Shown here: positions 1-5,042 of the stretch, piece by piece
Numbering within the stretch: the stretch's first letter is position 1
Layout of the letters: every line of letters begins with the position of its first letter
From: Microcaldota archaeon
GTDB taxonomy: Archaea; Micrarchaeota; Micrarchaeia; Anstonellales; Bilamarchaeaceae
Assembly: GCA_023247345.1 (NCBI GenBank)
Contig: JAHFGR010000102.1
Location: forward strand, 1 to 5,042
Reading direction: 5' to 3'
DNA length: 5,042 bases
Translations under genes and position numbers: made by a program
The notes under the pieces: generated by a model
The model's database searches: none
Seen by the model: the letters and a program-made list of their open reading frames with translations, nothing else
Told to the model about the DNA's origin: nothing

Positions 1-464
1 AAAACGTGTTCAATGTTGCTGTAAAAATTGCCAGCCAGTCCAGTATATCTACAAAAAGCCATATAGCAAATATTGCAATCAGCAAGGGAAGCGAAGGACA
101 GCAGCTTATGCCAAAAATTTTTGGTTGTGTGAACTATGAAAGGGGAGAAACCCTGAATCTTGTACAGGGAGAAGAAAGCATACGAATCATGGTGGATGAG
201 AAGAATCTTGCTAAGATATTAGAGGTTATACCAAAGAGGATCATAATCAGTGCACAGAAAGGACTTGCATTAATTAATATGCACCTTCATCCAGATGCAG
301 TAAAAACGCCCGGAATCGCGTTCGTAATGACTGGCGAACTTTTTCGCAATGGAATAAACATGTACGAAGTAATGAGCTGTGTACCTGAGCTATTGATTTT
401 TGTAGAAGAGAAAGAATTAATGAAGGCTTACCAGGTGTTATTTGAGTTCTGCCACAGTAGATAA
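1..464 (+). CDS. ACT-domain protein, 5' end cut by the window edge
   Basis: This is the C-terminal ~154 residues of a protein probably ~200 aa or longer. The frame is already open at base 3 and the first start-like codon (GTG at 6) has no ribosome binding site in view, so I treat the gene as truncated rather than starting there. The last ~55 residues fit a canonical ACT domain: a TPGI turn, then helix and strand with NGINMYEVMSCVPELLIFV, then EEKELMKAYQVL. The stretch before it (ESIRIMVDEKNLAKIL, followed by ISAQKGLALINM) resembles a second, partial ACT-like unit. ACT domains usually bind small ligands such as amino acids and control enzymes or transcription. Archaea carry stand-alone proteins of this architecture of unknown ligand. 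No catalytic domain is visible, so a regulatory role is inferred. It ends at TAA 462-464, about 115 bases before the likely start of the next gene. The ACT call is firm; the exact family is not. Confidence 0.72.
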   Translation, partial: NVFNVAVKIASQSSISTKSHIANIAISKGSEGQQLMPKIFGCVNYERGETLNLVQGEESIRIMVDEKNLAKILEVIPKRIIISAQKGLALINMHLHPDAVKTPGIAFVMTGELFRNGINMYEVMSCVPELLIFVEEKELMKAYQVLFEFCHSR

Positions 465-477
465 CTAAAAAATGCAA

Positions 478-496
478 ACGTATTAAATATATACGT
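478..496 (+). promoter_or_regulatory. TATA-like promoter inside an inverted repeat
   Basis: An AT-rich box, TTAAATATATA at 483-493, lies in the spacer after the ACT gene. Archaeal TATA boxes centre about 26 bases before the transcription start, which would put the start near 511-515. The box is bracketed by exact inverted arms ACGTAT (478-483) and ATACGT (491-496), the geometry expected of an operator that would block TBP binding when occupied. The promoter would serve the two small genes and perhaps rpiA. This is read from pattern and spacing only. Confidence 0.45.
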
Positions 497-515
497 CTCA
501 AAATTAAAATATGAC

Positions 516-539
516 ATTGAACGGTGATGTCCGTTCGAT
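516..539 (+). repeat. Hairpin-forming inverted repeat
   Basis: The arms GAACGG (519-524) and CCGTTC (531-536) are perfectly complementary around a 6-base loop. The stem extends to nine pairs (516-524 with 531-539), including one G-U. If transcription starts near 511-515, this would form the very 5' end of the mRNA, upstream of the AAGGTG ribosome binding site at 565-570. It lacks a following T-run, so it does not look like a terminator. It could be an mRNA stability or regulatory element, or a DNA operator. Confidence 0.45.
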
Positions 540-579
540 TATGAAAATTTCGATGATTATAGATAAGGTGAAATTTTTT

Positions 580-783
580 ATGGCAAATCCTGATGATGAA
601 ATAAGAGGCGGAATGGTATTCAAAAAGCCAGAGGTCTTTGGGCCAAAAAGTAGTATCTTGGAAGGAGTAAGAATAACAAAACCAGCAGAAATTGCAGTAA
701 TAGACTTAAATCAGGCTCAAGACAATGCATTTAGAACACATGATGCGGTTTGGGGATACCTACAAAAAGTTGCACAGGGATAA
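580..783 (+). CDS. Small uncharacterised protein (67 aa)
   Basis: I do not recognise this protein. I chose ATG 580 because AAGGTG at 565-570 sits nine bases upstream, a good archaeal ribosome binding site. The frame is open further upstream, with ATGs at 511 and 541 giving 90 or 80 aa. A leaderless start at 511 is possible given the TATA box near 488, but the extension overlaps the hairpin and reads less like protein. The product begins MANPDDEIRGG and is mixed in character: acidic at the start, then a basic and proline-containing centre (VFKKPEVFGPKSS), then ITKPAEIAVIDLNQAQDNAF, and an aromatic tail VWGYLQKVAQG. No signal peptide, membrane segment or cysteine motif is visible, so a small cytoplasmic protein is likely. 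The next gene begins 13 bases after its stop, which suggests co-transcription. Confidence 0.6.
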   Translation: MANPDDEIRGGMVFKKPEVFGPKSSILEGVRITKPAEIAVIDLNQAQDNAFRTHDAVWGYLQKVAQG

Positions 784-796
784 GAAGTTGATTTAA

Positions 797-1066
797 ATGA
801 CAACAGAAGAAGACCTAAGAAAGTTTATGAAGAACTCGCAACTTGGTAAAATACTTTCTGATAAAAAGAATTTTATAGGGTCGCAGGTCCAGTATTCCCA
901 AGATGGAAAAACAAAAGTAGTTACTGTAAAAACAACACTTAAGGGGAAGAAATATATTGTAACATCTATTGTAGGTGATGATGCTGTTGATATTTCTCTC
1001 TCGGATCTAAAAGGAAATATAATTGAGCATGTTTATCATAAAGACAATGTAATATTTTTTGAATAA
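797..1066 (+). CDS. Small uncharacterised protein (89 aa)
   Basis: I do not recognise this family. The protein starts with a charged, probably helical segment (about residues 3-25, EEDLRKFMKNSQLGKILSD). The remaining ~60 residues alternate polar and hydrophobic positions as in a small beta-rich fold: VQYSQDGKTKVVTVKTTL, then KKYIVTSIVG, then a DISLSDLKG turn and a closing strand DNVIFFE. It has no signal peptide, membrane helix or cysteine. The pattern could suit a small beta-barrel or beta-sandwich, but this is inference. ATG 797 follows the upstream stop by 13 bases, with only a weak purine-rich stretch ahead of it (GGATAAGAAG from 779), as in translationally coupled operon genes. A T6 tract (1055-1060) lies at its 3' end, so transcription might weaken before rpiA. 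Confidence 0.62.
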   Translation: MTTEEDLRKFMKNSQLGKILSDKKNFIGSQVQYSQDGKTKVVTVKTTLKGKKYIVTSIVGDDAVDISLSDLKGNIIEHVYHKDNVIFFE

Positions 1067-1080
1067 TAATACTAATTGTT

Positions 1081-1086
1081 GAGGTC
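1081..1086 (+). promoter_or_regulatory. Ribosome binding site setting the GTG start of rpiA
   Basis: GAGGTC lies six bases before GTG 1093. It supports that non-ATG start over the first in-frame ATG, which lies inside the nucleotide-binding N-terminus. An AT-rich box at 1062-1071 (AATAATAATA) could be a weak extra promoter. Confidence 0.65.
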
Positions 1087-1092
1087 GGATAA

Positions 1093-1749
1093 GTGTCAAT
1101 TGAAAAGATTAATGCAGCTAAAAAGGCACTTGAATTCGTAAAAGACGGAATGGTTTTGGGACTTGGTAGCGGTACAACGGCAAAAGAATTTATCAAACTC
1201 CTTGCGGACAGGGTAAAAAAAGAAAAATTATCAATAAAAAGTGTTTACACCTCTTTTGACAGCAAAATTTATGCAATGCAATTAGGTCTTGACATTTTTG
1301 AACTCGATCAAGTGGAAAACATAGACATTACTGTGGATGGCGCGGATGTCGCAACAAAAACAGCCTTACTTAAAGGCGGGGGAGGCGCATGCACAAGGGA
1401 GAAAATAATAGGTTATGCAGCAAAGAAGTTTATAGTTATTGTTGATGAATCAAAAATAAAAGACAGGCTCGAAGGTAAGGTTGTTGTTGAAGTTGTGCCT
1501 GCTGCTTATTCATTTGTTTTGAAGGAACTCCAGAAGATATCAAAGGCATCAGTACGCATGGCAGGCGGCAAGCTTGGTCCAATAATAACTGATAATGGAA
1601 ATTTGATCATAGATGTTGATATGGAGATTAAAAACCCTAAAGATATGGAATTAAAGTTAAAGAATATTCCCGGAGTTGTTGAGAACGGAATATTCACAAA
1701 GTTTGACATGATAATTGTTGGGAATAAGGAAGGAACAAGAGTCTTATAA
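1093..1749 (+). CDS. rpiA: Ribose-5-phosphate isomerase A
   Basis: It interconverts ribulose 5-phosphate and ribose 5-phosphate in the cytoplasm, supplying ribose for nucleotides and linking to pentose-phosphate or ribulose-monophosphate routes. The 218 aa length is typical of RpiA. Family motifs appear in order: the phosphate loop GLGSGTTA (residues 23-30); TSFDS (53-57), matching the family TS loop; TVDGAD (80-85) with both substrate-site aspartates (Asp82, Asp85); LLKGGGGACTREK (92-104) carrying Lys94 and the catalytic-base Glu103; VDESK (117-121); and the C-terminal IPGVVENGIF (192-201) and IIVG. An oddity is that the usual acidic residue after DGAD is Val and the DGAD-to-KGGG loop is one residue shorter than in E. 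coli RpiA. All four expected active-site residues remain, so it should be active. The start is GTG with a good ribosome binding site. The 3' end overlaps the opposing winged-helix frame by six bases. Confidence 0.96.
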   Translation: MSIEKINAAKKALEFVKDGMVLGLGSGTTAKEFIKLLADRVKKEKLSIKSVYTSFDSKIYAMQLGLDIFELDQVENIDITVDGADVATKTALLKGGGGACTREKIIGYAAKKFIVIVDESKIKDRLEGKVVVEVVPAAYSFVLKELQKISKASVRMAGGKLGPIITDNGNLIIDVDMEIKNPKDMELKLKNIPGVVENGIFTKFDMIIVGNKEGTRVL

Positions 1750-2151
1750 TTTTCTTATAACATTTCCCCTTCCGCGTTTGAACTTCTTTATTTTTTCCAT
1801 TTGTTCGAGCTCGCTTAAAATTAAGCTTAGTTTTGCGTCAGAAAAGTTTAGCGAGTCCTTAAGCTCTTTTTGCGTTGCTCTGCCTTCAAAAATATCTAGC
1901 ATTTGTAAGATTTTTTTTCCGTTTTCATCCAATTCTGCAACCTTTGGCTTTTTCTCTTCATCGTAACCTTTTTTCTTTGGGACTAACCCCATCAGGAGAT
2001 GATAAAATAGAAATAAACCAATAAGAGCTAACCCAAACGAAAAGATATAATCTGCGCTATTGCCTTTTGGAAATAGGACTAAGTCGATCTTTTGATTTTC
2101 TGTTCCTAGTCTTACACTTTGCTTTGCATATAATGAAATGTTCCAACTAAA
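1744..2151 (-). pseudogene. Membrane-anchored winged-helix regulator, N-terminus missing or disrupted
   Basis: This frame reads continuously from the stop at 1744 up to codon 2149-2151, where TGA (2152-2154) closes it. From the N-terminal side it encodes an apparent extracytoplasmic tail (FSWNISLYAKQ, then TENQKIDLVLFPKGN). One membrane helix follows (YIFSFGLALIGLFLFYHLL, encoded about 1993-2049), then a basic linker (VPKKKGYDEEKK). It ends in a winged helix-turn-helix (LDENGKKILQMLDIFEG, ATQKELKDSLNFSDAKLSLI, wing KFKRGRGNVIRKL). This order matches archaeal membrane-associated transcriptional regulators of the COG2512 type. The only in-frame ATG (1990-1992) lies just after the membrane helix and would yield an 82-aa DNA-binding domain without its anchor. 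No ATG, GTG or TTG occurs in 1993-2151. I therefore read it as the remnant of a longer gene. Production of the soluble 82-aa form remains possible. Confidence 0.6.
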
Positions 2152-2305
2152 TCAAACAGTTGAAGCGAATAATCTGCCTAGTGAGAATTTAATATCGGTT
2201 AGCGGAGACGAAAATCTTGCAAAAATTGAGATTAGGGCAAGCAAAGTAGCTGATAAATGGCAGTTTCCGTTGAAAAAATATGAAAACACCATTTATTTAG
2301 AATAA
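2138..2305 (+). pseudogene. Coding-like fragment or small ORF (55 aa), opposite to the winged-helix remnant
   Basis: The frame is open from 2096 to TAA 2303-2305, with one ATG at 2138. Despite its small size it has real-gene character: purine-rich first codon positions and a charged, soluble composition (SENLISVSGDENLAKIEIR, then SKVADKWQFPLKKYENTIYL). There is no ribosome binding site before the ATG. The CATATAAT at 2127-2134 is too close to the ATG to act as its promoter. The composition would suit an extracytoplasmic beta-type domain, the part missing from the neighbouring membrane regulator. It is either a gene remnant, a displaced and inverted piece of that regulator, or an unrecognised small protein. 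I found no recognisable family. Confidence 0.35.
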
Positions 2306-2312
2306 TATTCTA
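2298..2312. repeat. 15-base palindrome between converging gene ends
   Basis: TAGAATAATATTCTA is a perfect palindrome with 7-base arms about a central A. It spans the stop of the plus-strand fragment (2303-2305) and ends just before the stop of the HEAT-like gene (2313-2315). It could be a bidirectional termination or mRNA-end structure, or a rearrangement scar. No T-run directly adjoins it on either strand. Confidence 0.35.
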
Positions 2313-2933
2313 TTAATACGAAAATAAGCTATCGACTAATGAACTAGCTTCTTCTTCAGGAACTCCGAGCTTAATTAAAACAGGTTTAATTATTTCCCAT
2401 AAATCCCTGTCTTTTTTCAATCTATCTTTTAGCGGTTCAATTGCCCTTATATCCAAACAATTATAAAAAGTTTCTATTACATAGTTTAAAATCTCGGATT
2501 CATATGGCTCGGTTCTTAGAATATCTATAAGCAAATTATATGCAATCTCTGCATTATCATCTTCTAAGTTATGTTCCCTGTTAATTATTATCACAAACTT
2601 AGCTGCAAGTATACCGTAAAGATCTATTTTCTCTTCCTTTATTTTGCTCATAAGAAAGGGAATTGCACTTTCACCTATTGCTATAATTGCTTGATTTACT
2701 TTATCATCCTCTTCTCTGCTCAAATCACTTTCTGTATCTTTAAGTAGATTGAAAAGAGCAGGAACTGCTTTTGCATCCTTTAAATTTCTTGCCAATTCTA
2801 CTGCTCTCATAATTTTGTTTTTCTCATGTTTCCGAAAATCCAATTTATTTTCCCAATTAGGTCTATCTGTTAACAACCCATTTTCGGGAAACTTATGAGA
2901 ATTGTGTCTTGAACGCATAACTCTTCTTGTCAT
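2313..2933 (-). CDS. HEAT-repeat-like alpha-helical protein (206 aa)
   Basis: The specific function is unknown. Residues 1-40 are basic and polar (MTRRVMRSRHNSHK), with no signal peptide. From about residue 41 the protein is paired amphipathic helices of HEAT/PBS-lyase type: RAVELARNLKDAKAVPALFN (43-62), then KVNQAIIAIGESAIPFLMSK (78-97), a less regular middle, and later LNYVIETFYNCLDIRAIEPL (149-168). It closes with a helix pair ending near LGVPEEEASSLVDSLF. Such scaffolds normally mediate protein or nucleic-acid contacts rather than catalysis. I prefer ATG 2931-2933 because a TATA-like box (about 2955-2963) is centred ~26 bases upstream, as for leaderless archaeal mRNAs. A TTG at 2979-2981 would add 16 residues but would lie upstream of that promoter and next to the hppA terminator. 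The gene is visibly more AT-rich than hppA. Confidence 0.75.
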   Translation of the reverse strand: MTRRVMRSRHNSHKFPENGLLTDRPNWENKLDFRKHEKNKIMRAVELARNLKDAKAVPALFNLLKDTESDLSREEDDKVNQAIIAIGESAIPFLMSKIKEEKIDLYGILAAKFVIIINREHNLEDDNAEIAYNLLIDILRTEPYESEILNYVIETFYNCLDIRAIEPLKDRLKKDRDLWEIIKPVLIKLGVPEEEASSLVDSLFSY

Positions 2934-2954
2934 TATTCTTTTTAGAAAGATAGT

Positions 2955-2963
2955 GTTTAAAAA
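2955..2963 (-). promoter_or_regulatory. TATA-like box for the HEAT-like gene
   Basis: On the minus strand the sequence TTTTTAAAC lies about 26 bases upstream of ATG 2933. That is the spacing expected when transcription starts at the start codon itself. It sits downstream of the hppA terminator tract, supporting independent transcription of the HEAT-like gene. Confidence 0.4.
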
Positions 2964-2978
2964 TGTATCACAATGAAT

Positions 2979-2991
2979 CAAAAATAAAAAG
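2979..2991 (-). terminator. T-tract terminator after hppA
   Basis: Directly after the hppA stop codon (2993-2995), the minus strand reads CTTTTTATTTTTG. Archaeal RNA polymerase commonly terminates at such T-rich tracts without a hairpin. This would separate hppA from the HEAT-like gene. Confidence 0.55.
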
Positions 2992-2992
2992 A

Positions 2993-4975
2993 TTACAACG
3001 GAAATAACCCGTAAAACAGAATCATAGAAGCGAACACAAGTGAAACTGTATTCACTACTTTTATCAATGCATTCAACGCGGGACCTGCGGTATCTTTTAA
3101 CGGATCACCAACAGTATCGCCAACAACTGCTGCCTTGTGCGTGTCGCTTCCCTTTCCTCCGAGATTACCGTCTTCTACATATTTTTTGGCATTATCCCAT
3201 GCTGCACCTGCATTGCACATGAAAAGTGCCATAAGCAACCCTGATGCTATAACCCCGGCAAGAAGACCGGCAAGAGCAGCCACCCCAAAAAGAAAACCAA
3301 CTGCTAAGGGAGTAAAAACCGCAATAATGCCAGGTACAACCAGCTCTTTCAAAGCAGTTGCTGTTGAAATGTCAACGCATTTTGCATAATCTGCCCTGCC
3401 TGTTCCCGACATAAGACCTTTTATCTCCTTGAATTGCCTTCGTACTTCTTCAACGATCTCAAACGCAGCCCTTCCAACTGCAGTCATAAGAAGACTCGAG
3501 AAGATAAATGGAAGAGCGGCTCCTATGAAAAGACCGATTGTAACCTGTGGCGAAAGCAGGTTGACTGTTTCCAGTCCTACTTTCTCGGCAAAAGCAACGA
3601 ATAATGCCAACGCACCAAGGGCAGCACCGGCAACCGCAAAACCTTTTGTTGTCGCTTTTGTAGTGTTGCCGACAGCATCAAGCGCGTCAGTAACTGTTCT
3701 TACTTTTGAAGGTAATCCGCTCATCTCTGCAATTCCACCTGCGTTATCTGTTATCGGACCGTAAGAATCAACTGCGATAACGATTCCAGACAGGGAAAGC
3801 ATTGAAGCCGCAGCAAGCGCAACACCAAATAATCCGCCAACCTTGAACGAAACAGCAATTGCAAGCACAATCAAAATAACCGGAACAACAGTTGAGTGCA
3901 TACCAACAGCAAGTCCACGAATGATGTTTGTACCGGCACCTGTTTGCGCAGCTTCCGCAACCTGCCTAACAGGTTTAAACTCCTTACCGGTGTAATACTC
4001 GGTGATTAAGAAGATTATACCGGTCACTAGTGCTCCAACTAAAACAGTTGGAAATAAGGCTGTGTCTCCCATTTGGTACATATATGCATATGAAAAGACC
4101 AGCAAAAGAACCGCGCTAACCAAAATGCCTTTGTAAAACGCACCCATAATCTTTTTATCTTTTCCGACCCTGACAAAAAATGAGCCGAGAATGCTTGCAA
4201 GAACTCCGAAAGAACCGATCGCAAGAGGCAACTCGATATTATTCATAGCTGCTCCGCCTAAAAGCATCGCAGCAATTATTGTGACAACGAACGATTCGAA
4301 AACATCTGCTGCCATTCCTGCGCAATCGCCGACATTGTCGCCAACGTTATCCGCAATAACCGCAGGGTTTCGCGGATCGTCCTCAGGAATTCCTTTTTCA
4401 ACCTTACCGACAAGGTCAGCGCCAACATCTGCTGCCTTTGTATAAATTCCGCCGCCAACTCTTGCGAACAGCGAAATCAACGAAGCACCGAAACCATACC
4501 CTATCAAAGGTTCCAGAGCAACTTGACTTGCACCAAAAAAGAAATATAATAAGGATAAACCAACAAGTCCAAGCCCTGTAAGCGCCATTCCTGTAACTGA
4601 ACCACCTTTGAATGCAAGACCCAGTGCACTTTCAAGTCCTGATTTTGCGGCCTCGGCAACCCGGACATTTGCCCTAACTGAAACCTGCATTCCAATATAA
4701 CCAGCCAGAGCAGATGAAACAACACCAGCAAGAAATGCGATTCCGGTATTCAAGTTTATATACCCAATGATCAAAGAAAGTATAACTACAAGCGGAAGAA
4801 GTGTCTTGTATTGCCTTGTTAAAAATGCATTGGCACCTTCCTGAATTGCTTTCGCTATTTCCTGCATTTTAGAATCGCCACTCTTTGACCTTGTAACATT
4901 TAATGTAAGCCAAGCGGCATAAAGAAGTGTAATAACACCAACTACAAAAGATACTGATAAAGCCAAAGATACCAA
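2993..4975 (-). CDS. hppA: Membrane-bound proton-pumping pyrophosphatase, K+-independent type
   Basis: An integral membrane enzyme that hydrolyses pyrophosphate and couples it to proton export, conserving energy from PPi made in biosynthesis. At 660 aa, with many hydrophobic helices from residue 1 to the C-terminus, it is full length for prokaryotic members. The PPi/Mg site is intact: IYTKAADVGADLVGKVE (177-193); the acidic signature EDDPRNPAVIADNVGDNVGD (198-217); DSYGPITDNAGGIAEM (403-418); and the C-terminal NAGAAWDNAKK (588-598) and GDTVGDPLKDTAGP (619-632). The subfamily marker GNTTKATTKG (436-445) has Lys440 and Thr443, the K+-independent state; K+-dependent enzymes have Ala at that lysine position. 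Two motif glycines are Ala here (Ala222 in GMAAD, Ala591 in NAGAAW), conservative changes. Translation starts at TTG 4973-4975; the first ATG is codon 37, after the first helix. It appears monocistronic. Confidence 0.97.
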   Translation of the reverse strand: MVSLALSVSFVVGVITLLYAAWLTLNVTRSKSGDSKMQEIAKAIQEGANAFLTRQYKTLLPLVVILSLIIGYINLNTGIAFLAGVVSSALAGYIGMQVSVRANVRVAEAAKSGLESALGLAFKGGSVTGMALTGLGLVGLSLLYFFFGASQVALEPLIGYGFGASLISLFARVGGGIYTKAADVGADLVGKVEKGIPEDDPRNPAVIADNVGDNVGDCAGMAADVFESFVVTIIAAMLLGGAAMNNIELPLAIGSFGVLASILGSFFVRVGKDKKIMGAFYKGILVSAVLLLVFSYAYMYQMGDTALFPTVLVGALVTGIIFLITEYYTGKEFKPVRQVAEAAQTGAGTNIIRGLAVGMHSTVVPVILIVLAIAVSFKVGGLFGVALAAASMLSLSGIVIAVDSYGPITDNAGGIAEMSGLPSKVRTVTDALDAVGNTTKATTKGFAVAGAALGALALFVAFAEKVGLETVNLLSPQVTIGLFIGAALPFIFSSLLMTAVGRAAFEIVEEVRRQFKEIKGLMSGTGRADYAKCVDISTATALKELVVPGIIAVFTPLAVGFLFGVAALAGLLAGVIASGLLMALFMCNAGAAWDNAKKYVEDGNLGGKGSDTHKAAVVGDTVGDPLKDTAGPALNALIKVVNTVSLVFASMILFYGLFPL

Positions 4976-4980
4976 TAAAC

Positions 4981-4986
4981 CACCTC
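4981..4986 (-). promoter_or_regulatory. Ribosome binding site fixing the TTG start of hppA
   Basis: On the minus strand GAGGTG lies five bases before TTG 4975, strongly complementary to an archaeal 16S rRNA tail. It decides the start, since no ATG lies nearby in frame and the membrane helix begins immediately after this TTG. Confidence 0.75.
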
Positions 4987-5011
4987 AAAGATTTTAGATT
5001 ATTAAACGCAA

Positions 5012-5022
5012 GTAATAAATAC
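5012..5022 (-). promoter_or_regulatory. Probable hppA TATA box
   Basis: The minus strand reads AGTATTTATTA here. Transcription starting ~26 bases downstream (about 4990) would give a ~15-base leader holding just the GAGGTG site. A second AT-rich run (TTTAATAATC, 4997-5006) is closer and less well placed. The outermost 20 bases of the window show no feature I can identify. Confidence 0.42.
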
Positions 5023-5042
5023 TTAACTGCGCTCGGGATGTC

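Noticed and set aside
274..501. Minus-strand frame of 75 codons
   Set aside because: It is antisense to the ACT domain, with no ribosome binding site and no protein-like pattern.
511..579. N-terminal extension of the 67-aa gene from ATG 511 or 541
   Set aside because: ATG 580 has the clear ribosome binding site and the upstream bases form a hairpin. I did not exclude a leaderless start at 511 completely.
966..1196. Minus-strand frame of 76 codons
   Set aside because: It overlaps the end of the 89-aa gene and the rpiA phosphate-binding loop in antisense, and its composition is that of a shadow frame.
1715..1966. Plus-strand frame of 83 codons, rich in Ser, Phe and Leu
   Set aside because: It is the antisense of the winged-helix domain, which is recognisable on the minus strand.
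2152..2154. TGA as a selenocysteine or readthrough codon
   Set aside because: No selenoprotein family fits and no selenocysteine insertion structure is recognisable; a disrupted gene is simpler.
2934..2981. TTG-initiated 16-residue extension of the HEAT-like protein
   Set aside because: It begins inside the hppA terminator tract, has no ribosome binding site, and would precede the best TATA box.
3040..4445. Several plus-strand and alternate minus-strand open frames across this span
   Set aside because: They lie entirely inside hppA, whose frame carries all family motifs. Their translations are low-complexity Ala/Pro/Ser/Thr shadows.

Overview
The window most likely comes from an archaeon with an AT-rich genome. 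The evidence is archaeal-type TATA boxes at the usual distance from starts, GTG and TTG starts preceded by GAGGT-type ribosome binding sites, a T-tract terminator, an archaeal-style ACT-domain protein, and a fragment resembling the archaeal membrane-associated winged-helix regulators (COG2512-like). A DPANN or euryarchaeal lineage is possible, but I cannot place it further from sequence alone.

Left part, plus strand (1-1749): four genes point the same way. The first is the 3' portion of a protein ending in a classic ACT domain, cut by the window edge. It is followed by a regulatory-looking spacer with a TATA-like box nested inside an inverted repeat and then a hairpin. Next come two small uncharacterised genes (67 and 89 aa) and rpiA, ribose-5-phosphate isomerase A. 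The two small genes and rpiA are tightly spaced and may be co-transcribed.

Middle (1744-2312): this is the puzzling part. A minus-strand frame encodes a transmembrane helix plus a C-terminal winged helix-turn-helix, and it converges on rpiA with a 6-bp overlap. It has no usable start codon ahead of the membrane segment and is closed upstream by TGA. The adjacent 200 bases look coding on the opposite (plus) strand. This fits a decayed or rearranged membrane regulator gene.

Right part, minus strand (2313-4975): hppA encodes a complete membrane-bound pyrophosphatase whose signature lysine marks it as a K+-independent proton pump. It starts at TTG behind a strong ribosome binding site. A T-tract follows its stop, and then a separate HEAT-repeat-like gene with its own TATA box. 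The last ~65 bases (4976-5042) hold only the hppA leader and promoter.

Functionally, rpiA supplies ribose 5-phosphate and the pyrophosphatase recovers energy from the PPi released by biosynthesis. Nothing in the sequence shows that the two blocks are regulated together. I found no tRNA, rRNA, CRISPR array or insertion sequence.
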